10,942 bases of DNA from Sphingomonadales bacterium (lineage in GTDB: Bacteria > Bacteroidota > Bacteroidia > UBA7662). The position numbers and the translations under genes were made by a program. Positions within the stretch are counted from its first letter, which is position 1; each line of letters opens with the position of its first letter. Below the pieces are notes generated by a model. The model was given only the letters and a program-made list of their open reading frames with translations. It was not told where the DNA came from and did not search any database. Where the stretch lies: positions 1 through 10,942 of the forward strand of contig VHAW01000053.1 in assembly GCA_016872225.1 (NCBI GenBank). Reading direction: 5' to 3'. Shown one piece after another: positions 1 through 7,250 of this stretch.

Positions 1-1907
1 GTTTTTTTGGCTTTGGGGTCTAAGCGTAGTTTTTCAAAGAGGACTTCCCCCATTTGCTTGGGAGAGGCAATGTTAAATTCTTGACCGGCCAAGTGATGGA
101 TGGATTTTTCGAGGCGTTGCAGGTCCGCTTCCAGAGAGGACGAAAATTCGCACAGCACCCGGGTATCCAATCGGATACCCTCCCGCTCCATGGCGGCCAG
201 TACCGGCACCAAAGGACATTCGACCTGAAGGAACAAAGGCATTTGCCCCATCCTTTCTAATTCTGCTTTCAATACCGCGTACAAGAGGCGGGTAAGGTCG
301 GCATCTTCGGCGGCATAGATTGCCAACGCTTCGTTGGGAACCTCGCGCATGGTTTTTTGGGGTGTTTTGTTACCCTTACTTTCTTTGATTCCGATCAAAT
401 CTTCAATCGGGATGGGACGATAATGCAAGTATTGTTCCGAAAGCCTGTCCAGGCTGTGTTTGCCTTCGGGGTCTAGCAGGTAATGGGCCAGCATGGTATC
501 CCATAAGGAACCCTGAGGATAGAAACCGTAGCCGGCCAAAACCTGCAAATCAAATTTGAGGTTATGCCCGATCAGGGTACGGTTAGGATCGCAGAGCAGG
601 GGACGCAAGCGATCAAGCCATGCTCGGCAGGCTTGGTCCTCATCGGGAAGACGCACAAAGACGGCGCGGTGATCCTCCCAGGCTACCGAAAAGCCCACCA
701 AACCAGCTTCGAGGGGGTCCAGGCCGTCGGTTTCGGTGTCGAAGGCCCAGGTGCTTTGGACGGCCAGGGTTTGGAGGAGGTCCCGGTATTCGGCTTCAGT
801 CTGCACCAAGGTGTAGGTCTTGTCCCCGTCGTCGTAGGTGCTTATGGCTTGTCCGGCTGGGGTCGCCTCAAAGAGGTCAAGGGCCGCTGGGGCTTTTGAT
901 GCAGTCGCCGGGGCAGTAGCCTTCATGCCCGCGCTTATTGGGGCGTTCGCGGTTGCGGTCCCCGTCCCTGCCGTTGCGGCCACGCTGTGGGATTCAAAGC
1001 CCGGGGGTACAAAGGCCGCGGGATGGTCCAAGACCCGGCGGGTAAGGGTGCGGAATTCCAACTCGTCGAAGAGTTCGGCCAAAGCTTCCCGGTTATAGGG
1101 TTCCCATAACAAATGATTGGGTTCAAAGGCAATAGGGACCGTGGTATCGATGGTGGCCAAGCGCCGGCTTAACAAAGCCTGATCCCGGAAGTCTTCGAGG
1201 TTTTCGCGGACTTTGCCTTTGAGCTCCCTGGTTCGTAACAACAATTCGTCCATAGAGCCATATTCGGCAATAAGCTTTTTGGCAGTTTTTTCGCCAATCC
1301 CGGGAACTCCCGGGATATTGTCGGAGGCATCTCCCCAAAGTCCCAAGATATCAATGACTTGCGAAGGCCTTTGGATTTCCCATTTGGCGCAGATTTCGTC
1401 CACCCCCAGGATTTCGATACCTTGTCCCGAACGCGCAGGTTTGTAGATATGCACAAAGGGCCGGACCAATTGCCCAAAGTCTTTGTCGGGACTCACCATA
1501 AAAACTTCAAAGCCGGCATCCGCGCCCCGGTGGGCCAGGGTTCCAATAATATCGTCGGCTTCAAAGCCCGGCAGACGCAGGATCGGGATTCGAAAAGCTT
1601 CAATGAGGCGGTCAATATAGGGCAGGGAAGCCGCCAGATCTTCGGGCATTTGATCGCGCTGCGCTTTGTAAGCCTCAAATTCCTTGTGCCGGAAGGTGGG
1701 CTCGGCGGTATCGAAGGCTACGCCGATATGGTGCGGACGTTCTTTTTGAAGCAAATCCAGGAGGGCCAGGGCAAAGCCAAAAACGGCGCTGGTGTTGAGG
1801 CCCTTGGAATTGTAACGGGGATTTTGGGCAAAGGCAAAGTAAGCCCGGAAAATCAGGGCCATGGCATCGAGTAAAAAAAGCCGGGGATGCCGGTTCGGAT
1901 TTGTCAT
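1..1907 (-). CDS. polA: DNA polymerase I, N-terminal 635 residues (3' end of gene cut by window edge)
   Basis: Family A DNA polymerase that fills gaps and removes RNA primers in repair and lagging-strand synthesis. Translating the minus strand from the ATG at 1907-1905 gives an open frame to the window edge. The 5'-nuclease domain spans about residues 8-290: metal-binding Asp14 in LLDAM, RAYFAF (21-26), FEADD (115-119), PDKDF (140-144) and the GDASDNIPGVPGIGEKTAKK helix-hairpin-helix block (192-211). An Ala/Thr-rich linker follows at about 300-350. The 3'-5' proofreading domain (about 360-560) keeps all three exo motifs: DTET with Asp390 and Glu392, HNLKFD with Asp453, and YAAEDAD with Asp535, so proofreading is probably active. 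The polymerase domain begins near VPVLAAMEREG and is cut after about 60 residues. Bacterial PolA is usually 870-950 residues, so about one third is missing. The PDKDF spelling is typical of Bacteroidota. The gene is divergent from fumC. Start choice is secure because the conserved N-terminal block begins about 10 residues in. Confidence 0.96.
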   Translation of the reverse strand, partial: MTNPNRHPRLFLLDAMALIFRAYFAFAQNPRYNSKGLNTSAVFGFALALLDLLQKERPHHIGVAFDTAEPTFRHKEFEAYKAQRDQMPEDLAASLPYIDRLIEAFRIPILRLPGFEADDIIGTLAHRGADAGFEVFMVSPDKDFGQLVRPFVHIYKPARSGQGIEILGVDEICAKWEIQRPSQVIDILGLWGDASDNIPGVPGIGEKTAKKLIAEYGSMDELLLRTRELKGKVRENLEDFRDQALLSRRLATIDTTVPIAFEPNHLLWEPYNREALAELFDELEFRTLTRRVLDHPAAFVPPGFESHSVAATAGTGTATANAPISAGMKATAPATASKAPAALDLFEATPAGQAISTYDDGDKTYTLVQTEAEYRDLLQTLAVQSTWAFDTETDGLDPLEAGLVGFSVAWEDHRAVFVRLPDEDQACRAWLDRLRPLLCDPNRTLIGHNLKFDLQVLAGYGFYPQGSLWDTMLAHYLLDPEGKHSLDRLSEQYLHYRPIPIEDLIGIKESKGNKTPQKTMREVPNEALAIYAAEDADLTRLLYAVLKAELERMGQMPLFLQVECPLVPVLAAMEREGIRLDTRVLCEFSSSLEADLQRLEKSIHHLAGQEFNIASPKQMGEVLFEKLRLDPKAKK

Positions 1908-2010
1908 GGCTTTAAAAGTACGGAGAGGGAAGGCATAACTTTGGGACGTTTCAGATCTCCGTTTCTATCTCGCTACAATACCCCTATTCTACTCTTTATT
2001 TCCTTACTTC
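1908..2010. promoter_or_regulatory. Divergent polA/fumC intergenic promoter region
   Basis: These 103 bp separate two divergent start codons and must hold both promoters unless they lie inside the genes. On the plus strand, TAACTTTG at 1936-1943 matches the Bacteroidota -7 element TAnnTTTG exactly. The only -33 candidate is the imperfect TTTA at 1911-1914, 21 bp upstream. This would place a fumC transcript start near 1950 with a leader of about 60 nt. A TACAAT hexamer at 1974-1979 has no well-spaced -35 partner. For polA, no clean element is visible on the minus strand. No ribosome binding site is visible in front of either ATG. The assignment is by motif match only. Confidence 0.5.
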
Positions 2011-3417
2011 ATGAACGAAATCCATCCTCAACCCGGTTATCGCATTGAAAAAGACACCATGGGCCAGGTCCAGGTCCCTGAGGACCGTTACTGGGGCGCC
2101 CAGACCGAACGTTCGCGAAATAATTTCAAAATTGGCCCTGAAGCCAGTATGCCTTTAGAAATTATACACGCCTTTGGGATTCTCAAAAAGGCGGCTGCCT
2201 ATGCCAACCACGAATTAGGGGTTTTGGAGGTGGATAAGCGGGATGCTATCGCCGAAGTCTGCGATGAGATCATCGCCGGTACCCTGGATAGCGAATTTCC
2301 CTTGGTGATTTGGCAAACAGGGAGCGGAACCCAGTCCAACATGAACGTTAACGAGGTGATTGCGTACCGGGCCCATGTCCGCCGCGGTGGTCTCTTGAGC
2401 GATACAGTGAAATTCCTGCATCCCAACGACGATGTTAACCGTTCGCAGAGTTCCAACGACACTTTCCCCACGGCCATGCATATTGCAGTCTATACGGCGG
2501 TAGCGGATCGCACCTTGCCCTCCATCGAAGGGCTCCGTAACACCTTGAACAACAAGGCACAGGAATTTACCTCCCTAATCAAAACGGGACGGACGCATTT
2601 TATGGACGCCACCCCGCTGAGCCTGGGGCAGGAATTTTCGGCCTATGTGCAGCAGCTGGACAACGGAATGCGTGCGTTGACGAGCGCGTTGGACATGGTG
2701 GCCGAGCTGGCTCTGGGGGGGACGGCGGTGGGAACGGGTTTGAACGCACCCCGCAATTACGACAAGGTTGCGGCTTCGTTCATCGCTCGTTTCTCGGGCA
2801 AGCCTTTTCGGACGGCGCCCAACAAATTTGAAGCCCTGGCCGCTCATGATGCTTTGGTCGAAATTTCAGGAGCCCTGCGTCGCGTAGCGGTTTCGTTAAT
2901 GAAAATCGGCAACGATATCCGTATGCTTTCCTCGGGACCCCGTTGCGGGATTGGTGAAATTATCATTCCTGATAACGAACCGGGTTCTTCCATTATGCCA
3001 GGCAAAATCAATCCCACTCAGTCCGAGGCGTTGACCATGGTGGCAGCCCAAGTGATGGGGAACGATGTGGCGGTGGGAATTGGCGGTTCCAACGGACATT
3101 TTCAACTTAATGTTTTCAAACCGATGATGGCTGCAAATGTGTTACAATCGGCTCGCCTTATCGCCGATTCCTGTCATTCGTTCCGTACCCATTGCGCGGA
3201 GGGTATCCGTCCCAATTCCGACGGCTTGACCAAGCATCTGAACAATTCATTGATGCTGGTCACTGCCCTCAACCCGCATATCGGTTACGACAAGGCCGCA
3301 ACCATTGCCAAAACCGCTCACCGCGAAGGCCTTACCCTCAAAGCCGCAGCCATGCAACTCGGCTACCTCACCGAGGAGGAATTTGATCGCTGGGTCGATC
3401 CCTCGCAGATGGTTTAA
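2011..3417 (+). CDS. fumC: Class II fumarate hydratase (fumarase C)
   Basis: Iron-independent cytosolic enzyme of the TCA cycle that reversibly hydrates fumarate to L-malate; the family works as a homotetramer. The 468-residue length is normal (E. coli FumC is 467). Visible hallmarks: GSGTQSNMNVNEV (104-116), SSNDTFPT (147-154), TGRTHFMDATPLSLGQE (192-208) with the general-acid/base His196, the superfamily signature GSSIMPGKINP (325-335) with the catalytic-loop Ser326, and GGSNGHFQLN (358-367). His196 and Ser326 correspond to E. coli His188 and Ser318 at a constant offset of eight residues. The fumarase-type spacing and the GSSIMPGKINPTQSE form argue for fumarase rather than aspartase. The start ATG at 2011 puts the conserved N-terminus (YRIEKDTMG) at the expected distance. 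The TAA stop shares its last base with the ATG of the next gene, so this housekeeping gene seems to lead a three-gene transcript. Confidence 0.97.
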   Translation: MNEIHPQPGYRIEKDTMGQVQVPEDRYWGAQTERSRNNFKIGPEASMPLEIIHAFGILKKAAAYANHELGVLEVDKRDAIAEVCDEIIAGTLDSEFPLVIWQTGSGTQSNMNVNEVIAYRAHVRRGGLLSDTVKFLHPNDDVNRSQSSNDTFPTAMHIAVYTAVADRTLPSIEGLRNTLNNKAQEFTSLIKTGRTHFMDATPLSLGQEFSAYVQQLDNGMRALTSALDMVAELALGGTAVGTGLNAPRNYDKVAASFIARFSGKPFRTAPNKFEALAAHDALVEISGALRRVAVSLMKIGNDIRMLSSGPRCGIGEIIIPDNEPGSSIMPGKINPTQSEALTMVAAQVMGNDVAVGIGGSNGHFQLNVFKPMMAANVLQSARLIADSCHSFRTHCAEGIRPNSDGLTKHLNNSLMLVTALNPHIGYDKAATIAKTAHREGLTLKAAAMQLGYLTEEEFDRWVDPSQMV

Positions 3418-4694
3418 TGAAGGATGGTTTTGTGAGATGTTTTGAGGCAACTGCATGTGATAAAAGGCGGATTTTATTGGTGCCGCTGGATTGGGGGCTA
3501 GGGCATGCCACCCGGTTGGCATCGTGGGTGCAGGAGGCGGTGGATCGTGGAGATAAGGTTTGGATTGGGGGTAGTGGTCAAAGCGGGGCGTGGTTGAAAG
3601 CTCGTTTTCCGGATTTGCCCTATGAGGAGGCGCCGACTTGGACTATTCAGCATACGAGCAACCTGGCCTGGGATTTGCTCAAGTCTTGGCGTTCTTACCG
3701 AAGATCTCTGAGGGACGATAAACAATGGGCTACCGATGTCGTGCGCCGATTGAAATTAACGCATTTGGTGAGCGATCATCGGCTGGGCCTGCGAGCACAG
3801 GGGGTTGACGGCTCTTTGGTGCATCATGTGTTGATGATGCATCAACTTACGATGGCCCTTCCTTTGCTATGGCGATGGCCTAGGGTTATGCAATGGGTTT
3901 CACTGATGTTATGGGGAATCCTGCGCCCGTATTGGTCCTCTTTTGATGAAATTGTGATTCCGGATTCAGCGCACCGTGTCAAAGCCTTGGCTCCCCATCT
4001 TTCTCACTTCCCATGGGTTAAGGATGGTGAGCAGTGGTCTATCAAGCGTGAAGAGCTAGGCAAGACCCCTCGCTTTCGATACACGGGTTGGCGTAGTCGC
4101 TTTGAAGGGATGCCACCAAGGACCAAGGGCTTTGTTCAGAACTTATCTCAAGCAGGCTCGTCTATCCTGGTGATCTTGTCTGGTCCCGAACCGGCACGTT
4201 CCCGCTTGGAGGCCAAAGTGATTACGCAATGGCAAGCGTGGTACTCTGCGGAGGAAGGGAACCATACTCAGGGTTATTATGACGGGGGTCAACCTGAAGA
4301 ATTGTGGCTGGTCAGAGGTGTTCCAGATTCCCACGGAGCCGTAAATGGAGTCGTAAACGGGACCATTCAAGGAATCCGCACGATGAAAGCCCTCCGAGTT
4401 TGGGATTCTCCGGATGACCAAACCATGTATTCGTTGTTATTAAAGGCCGATTGGATTGTCGGAAGACCGGGTTATTCCAGCTTGATGGATTACGCCTGCT
4501 TAAGGGCCGCGGTAACCGACGGTAAGCCTTGGCGATTCTGCGCCGTGCAGGCGAGGGGGCACAGCGAGCAAGCCTATTTGGGGCAGCGGTTGAAGTGTTT
4601 GGGACAGGCTGATTTTCGAAACGAAAACACCTTCGATTTACGCGAGGCTTGGCTAGACCGAATCAAGGTTAAGTTTACTTACTCATTCCCCTAA
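3417..4694 (+). CDS. GT-B-fold glycosyltransferase, MurG/GT28-like (Bacteroidota surface-glycan type)
   Basis: Predicted glycosyltransferase using a nucleotide-activated sugar; donor and acceptor are unknown. After a short variable N-terminus, RRILLVPLDWGLGHATR (17-33) is the first Rossmann strand and glycine loop typical of MurG-like GT-B enzymes. VSDHRLGLR (118-126) resembles the S/D-H/N-R motif of the related Bacteroidota family. A hydrophobic, Trp-rich stretch (about 145-172) could sit on the membrane. The C-terminal domain starts near ILVILSGPEP (250-259) and contains VGRPGYSSLMDYA (348-360), the usual donor-binding region, then RGHSEQAYL (380-388), equivalent to the PGQxEQ block of relatives. 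There is no signal peptide, so it probably acts on the cytoplasmic membrane face. The ATG at 3417-3419 overlaps the fumC TAA by one base; a GTG at 3432 is an alternative start. Residues about 275-320 look like an insertion, including a short internal duplication (VNGVVNG). The family call rests on motif recognition; identity is probably low. Confidence 0.75.
   Translation: MKDGFVRCFEATACDKRRILLVPLDWGLGHATRLASWVQEAVDRGDKVWIGGSGQSGAWLKARFPDLPYEEAPTWTIQHTSNLAWDLLKSWRSYRRSLRDDKQWATDVVRRLKLTHLVSDHRLGLRAQGVDGSLVHHVLMMHQLTMALPLLWRWPRVMQWVSLMLWGILRPYWSSFDEIVIPDSAHRVKALAPHLSHFPWVKDGEQWSIKREELGKTPRFRYTGWRSRFEGMPPRTKGFVQNLSQAGSSILVILSGPEPARSRLEAKVITQWQAWYSAEEGNHTQGYYDGGQPEELWLVRGVPDSHGAVNGVVNGTIQGIRTMKALRVWDSPDDQTMYSLLLKADWIVGRPGYSSLMDYACLRAAVTDGKPWRFCAVQARGHSEQAYLGQRLKCLGQADFRNENTFDLREAWLDRIKVKFTYSFP
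4338..4361 (+). repeat. Imperfect 12-bp tandem duplication inside the glycosyltransferase
   Basis: Two adjacent 12-mers, GCCGTAAATGGA (4338-4349) and GTCGTAAACGGG (4350-4361), agree at 9 of 12 positions and are in frame, encoding AVNG then VVNG. The duplication lies in the variable segment between two beta strands of the C-terminal domain, so it is probably a surface loop that tolerates length change. Chance similarity cannot be excluded for so short a repeat. Confidence 0.35.
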
Positions 4695-4704
4695 TCGCTC
4701 AACT

Positions 4705-7242
4705 TTGTCTTCCACGGAATCGACACTTCCCACAGTCCCCTTCAGGCTACTTGTGGTGGTGGACCAGGTCAGTCCACGGTTGACCTATGTCTTGAAATGG
4801 ACTCTGCGTGATAGGTTGGGAATAGACTTCCAAACTCGTGAAAGCGATTCTGAAAGCGCCAAAGCGATCGAAAACCGACTTCAAGAGCAAAATCCACTAG
4901 GTCAGAGCTTCGATGGTGTCTTGTACTACGGAGAAAGGCCTGCCTTCAATGGAGCGGTATCCTTAAAGGCGGAGGGCTTATTGCATGAAAAGGAGATTCA
5001 ACCTTATACCGAGAAGGATCCCGGTCGGCCTTGGGTAGGTTGTCTTCGTCGCATGGATGACCAGGGAAATTCATTCCTAGCGATGTTTCCGACGGAGCAT
5101 GAACTAGGGCATGACCCTTTGGCCGGGATTTTCTGGATGCTGAGTCGGTACGAGGAATATCAACGCCCTGAGCGGGATATCTTAGGGCGATTTCCGGTGA
5201 CGGCCTCTTGGTTGGCCCGCGAAGGAGTTTTGGAAATACCTTTGGCGGACTATTATGCGGAGCAGCTCGGGCATTGGTTGTCCAAGAACTTTGCGGATTA
5301 TACGGTTCCGAATCCTGCCAGGGTGGTACAACCTACCGTCGATGTGGATTTGTGTTACAGTTATCTTGGCAAACCATTCCTTCGCCAAGTAGGAGGATGG
5401 TTGAAGGACATTCTCCAAGGGTGTTGGCAGGATGTTGTGTTGCGAATTCGCGTCTTGATGGGTCTGGCCTACGATCCCTACGATAGCTACGCCGCCTTGC
5501 AGGACCTGCATCGACGATGGGAGACTGCCTCCGCTTTATGCAAAAAGCCGCTATACTTCTTTTTAATGGCGGATTACGGGGGCTTGGATCAAGGTCATTC
5601 TCCTCAAAGCCGTTATTTGCACCGTGTTATACGTTTTCTACAAGATACCGGTGCGGAAATAGGCTGGCATCCTTCACTTCGATCCAATACAGATGAGGCC
5701 TTTGCTATTCAAGAGAAAACGGCTTTGGAGGCCTTGGTGGGGAAGGTATTTGCTTCTCGGCAACATTATTTGGCGTTGAATTTGCCCGAGCGAGCGGAAC
5801 GATTGGAAGCTATGGGCCTACGGTTTGAGTACAGCATGGGCTTTGCCGAGAGACCTGGATTCAAAGCGGGGACCCTGCATCCCTTCGGGTTCTATGATCT
5901 GGCCAGAGAACAAGAACTTCCTCTGCTCATGTTTCCGGTGGCGGTGATGGATGCTACTTTGCGGCACCATCTGAGTCTGAACCCTGAACAGGCCTGGGAA
6001 CGGGTACAACCCGTGCTGAAAGCATGGGAACGCTACGGCGGTTTTTTTACGTTGTTATGGCATAATTCGACGGTGGATTCAGGACCAAGTGCATCGAAGG
6101 ATCAGGATCATTGGAGAGTTTTTTATCAAAAATGTTATGAAAAAGTCTTGGACTTGGCGAACCCGTCAGCCTTGATTTCCATCCCTTCCCACGGCTCTTT
6201 AATTGAGGGCCATTCTTGTGAACAAGAAGGAATTACAGAGGGCAGGTGGACTGTTCGTGCCTTGACTGCGGCAGAGCGTAAAGGTTGGGATGCAGCCCTG
6301 CCCCCGGCGGTTTCGGTGTACCATCGCATAACGTATTTGAATCATTGTTTGGGTCGGCAATGGTCCTTACTCCTATCGCCAAATCAACGATGGGCGATGC
6401 CTATTCCAGGGGGTCTGGCGGCATGGATCAAAGTTCTTCGTCAACCCTTGATGGTCCAGCATTACCAAGTCCTAAGGGTGGAAGTTTGGGAAGGTCAGAT
6501 CCGACCATCCCCGGAGGTTAGTTTGGCTAACGAGCATATTTACGCGTCCTTGCTCAAGTTCTTGGACCGTAGTTACGCTTGGGTGGATTGGCAATTGGAT
6601 TGCCCGGAACGTCCAGGGTCCCTTGTAGAGCTGCTTCCTGGCCCTCGGTGGACTTGGGTTGCTAGGCCTTCGTATGTCATCGACGTGGGAACTTCCTCGA
6701 ATGAAAAATGGAGGAATTACAGCGACCATCATCGCCGTTATTTACGATACCCGCTGGCAGATCAAGGGCGACAGCGCTTGGGCTGGGAGTTCTTGCCTTT
6801 TTCAACCTGGGATCAAGCTGTATCCCAAACTGGTTTAGAACAAACCCTGGAGTCTGGATTACACAGCAAACTTGGCTGGAATCGCCTCAAAATTCACAAG
6901 GCTAAGTTACTTATTCGCAATATGTTATCGGAAAATAAAGGAACCCTTTTCTTGCTTCGCAAGAGCGAAACTTGCTTTGCTGCTGCGGTGTTATGGCATT
7001 CAGGGAATACTTTGATTTATCAATTTGCGTGGGATAGCCCCCAGGGTCGTTCCGAGAGAGCCACGATGCATTTGGTACACAGTATTTTGGAATGGGCCCG
7101 CGCCCAATCCAATCCCGAAGGTCAGCCAACTTTTCGATTCCTTGATATGGAAGGCTCCGAGATTTCCGGACTTCAACGTTTCTATGCGGGCTTTGGAGGG
7201 GAGCCCCGACTCTATTGGCGAATTATCAAACGTATCGTATAA
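4705..7242 (+). CDS. Polysaccharide deacetylase-like / GNAT-FemAB-like acyltransferase fusion
   Basis: Two-domain protein of 845 residues. The N-terminal part (about 12-500) resembles the divergent Bacteroidota polysaccharide-deacetylase family (NodB-like, with a DUF7033-type leader at about 12-200). Landmarks: ISRYEEY-like LSRYEEY (146-152), TVDVD (211-215) in place of the CE4 TFDD motif, PLYFFLMAD (282-290), IGWHPS (319-324), SRQHYL (351-356), YSMGFAERPGFKAGT (376-390) and LLWHN (450-454). Asp213, Asp215, His322 and His453 are candidate metal or catalytic residues. The C-terminal part (about 515-845) resembles Bacteroidota GNAT/FemAB-type acyltransferases: ERKGWDAAL (524-532), a PIPGG to RQPLMVQ block (567-585), NYSDHHRRYLR (671-681), a GTLFLLRK core strand and FLDMEGSEISGLQRFYAGFG (812-831). 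No signal peptide or membrane segment is visible. The frame is closed by TAG at 4654-4656, and the only plausible upstream start is TTG at 4705, ten bases after the glycosyltransferase stop; no ATG is available before the conserved LLVVVDQ strand. Function (glycan N-deacetylation followed by re-acylation) is inferred from the domains only. Confidence 0.75.
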   Translation: MSSTESTLPTVPFRLLVVVDQVSPRLTYVLKWTLRDRLGIDFQTRESDSESAKAIENRLQEQNPLGQSFDGVLYYGERPAFNGAVSLKAEGLLHEKEIQPYTEKDPGRPWVGCLRRMDDQGNSFLAMFPTEHELGHDPLAGIFWMLSRYEEYQRPERDILGRFPVTASWLAREGVLEIPLADYYAEQLGHWLSKNFADYTVPNPARVVQPTVDVDLCYSYLGKPFLRQVGGWLKDILQGCWQDVVLRIRVLMGLAYDPYDSYAALQDLHRRWETASALCKKPLYFFLMADYGGLDQGHSPQSRYLHRVIRFLQDTGAEIGWHPSLRSNTDEAFAIQEKTALEALVGKVFASRQHYLALNLPERAERLEAMGLRFEYSMGFAERPGFKAGTLHPFGFYDLAREQELPLLMFPVAVMDATLRHHLSLNPEQAWERVQPVLKAWERYGGFFTLLWHNSTVDSGPSASKDQDHWRVFYQKCYEKVLDLANPSALISIPSHGSLIEGHSCEQEGITEGRWTVRALTAAERKGWDAALPPAVSVYHRITYLNHCLGRQWSLLLSPNQRWAMPIPGGLAAWIKVLRQPLMVQHYQVLRVEVWEGQIRPSPEVSLANEHIYASLLKFLDRSYAWVDWQLDCPERPGSLVELLPGPRWTWVARPSYVIDVGTSSNEKWRNYSDHHRRYLRYPLADQGRQRLGWEFLPFSTWDQAVSQTGLEQTLESGLHSKLGWNRLKIHKAKLLIRNMLSENKGTLFLLRKSETCFAAAVLWHSGNTLIYQFAWDSPQGRSERATMHLVHSILEWARAQSNPEGQPTFRFLDMEGSEISGLQRFYAGFGGEPRLYWRIIKRIV

Positions 7243-7250
7243 GAACAGGA

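Noticed and set aside
564..1098. Plus-strand open frames of 86-111 codons opposite polA
   Set aside because: They are antisense shadows of the high-GC Ala/Thr-rich linker and exonuclease domain of DNA polymerase I, with low-complexity Gly/Pro/Arg-rich translations and no recognisable motif.
1359..1874. 171-codon plus-strand open frame antisense to the polA 5'-nuclease domain
   Set aside because: It is the longest shadow frame in the window, but the minus strand encodes unmistakable PolA motifs throughout the same interval. The plus-strand translation resembles no family.
2011..3417. Aspartate ammonia-lyase (aspA) instead of fumarase
   Set aside because: The two families share the GSSxMPxKxNP signature, but the whole-length spelling (TGRTHFMDATPLSLGQE, GGSNGHFQLN and the C-terminal NPHIGYDKAA) follows class II fumarase.
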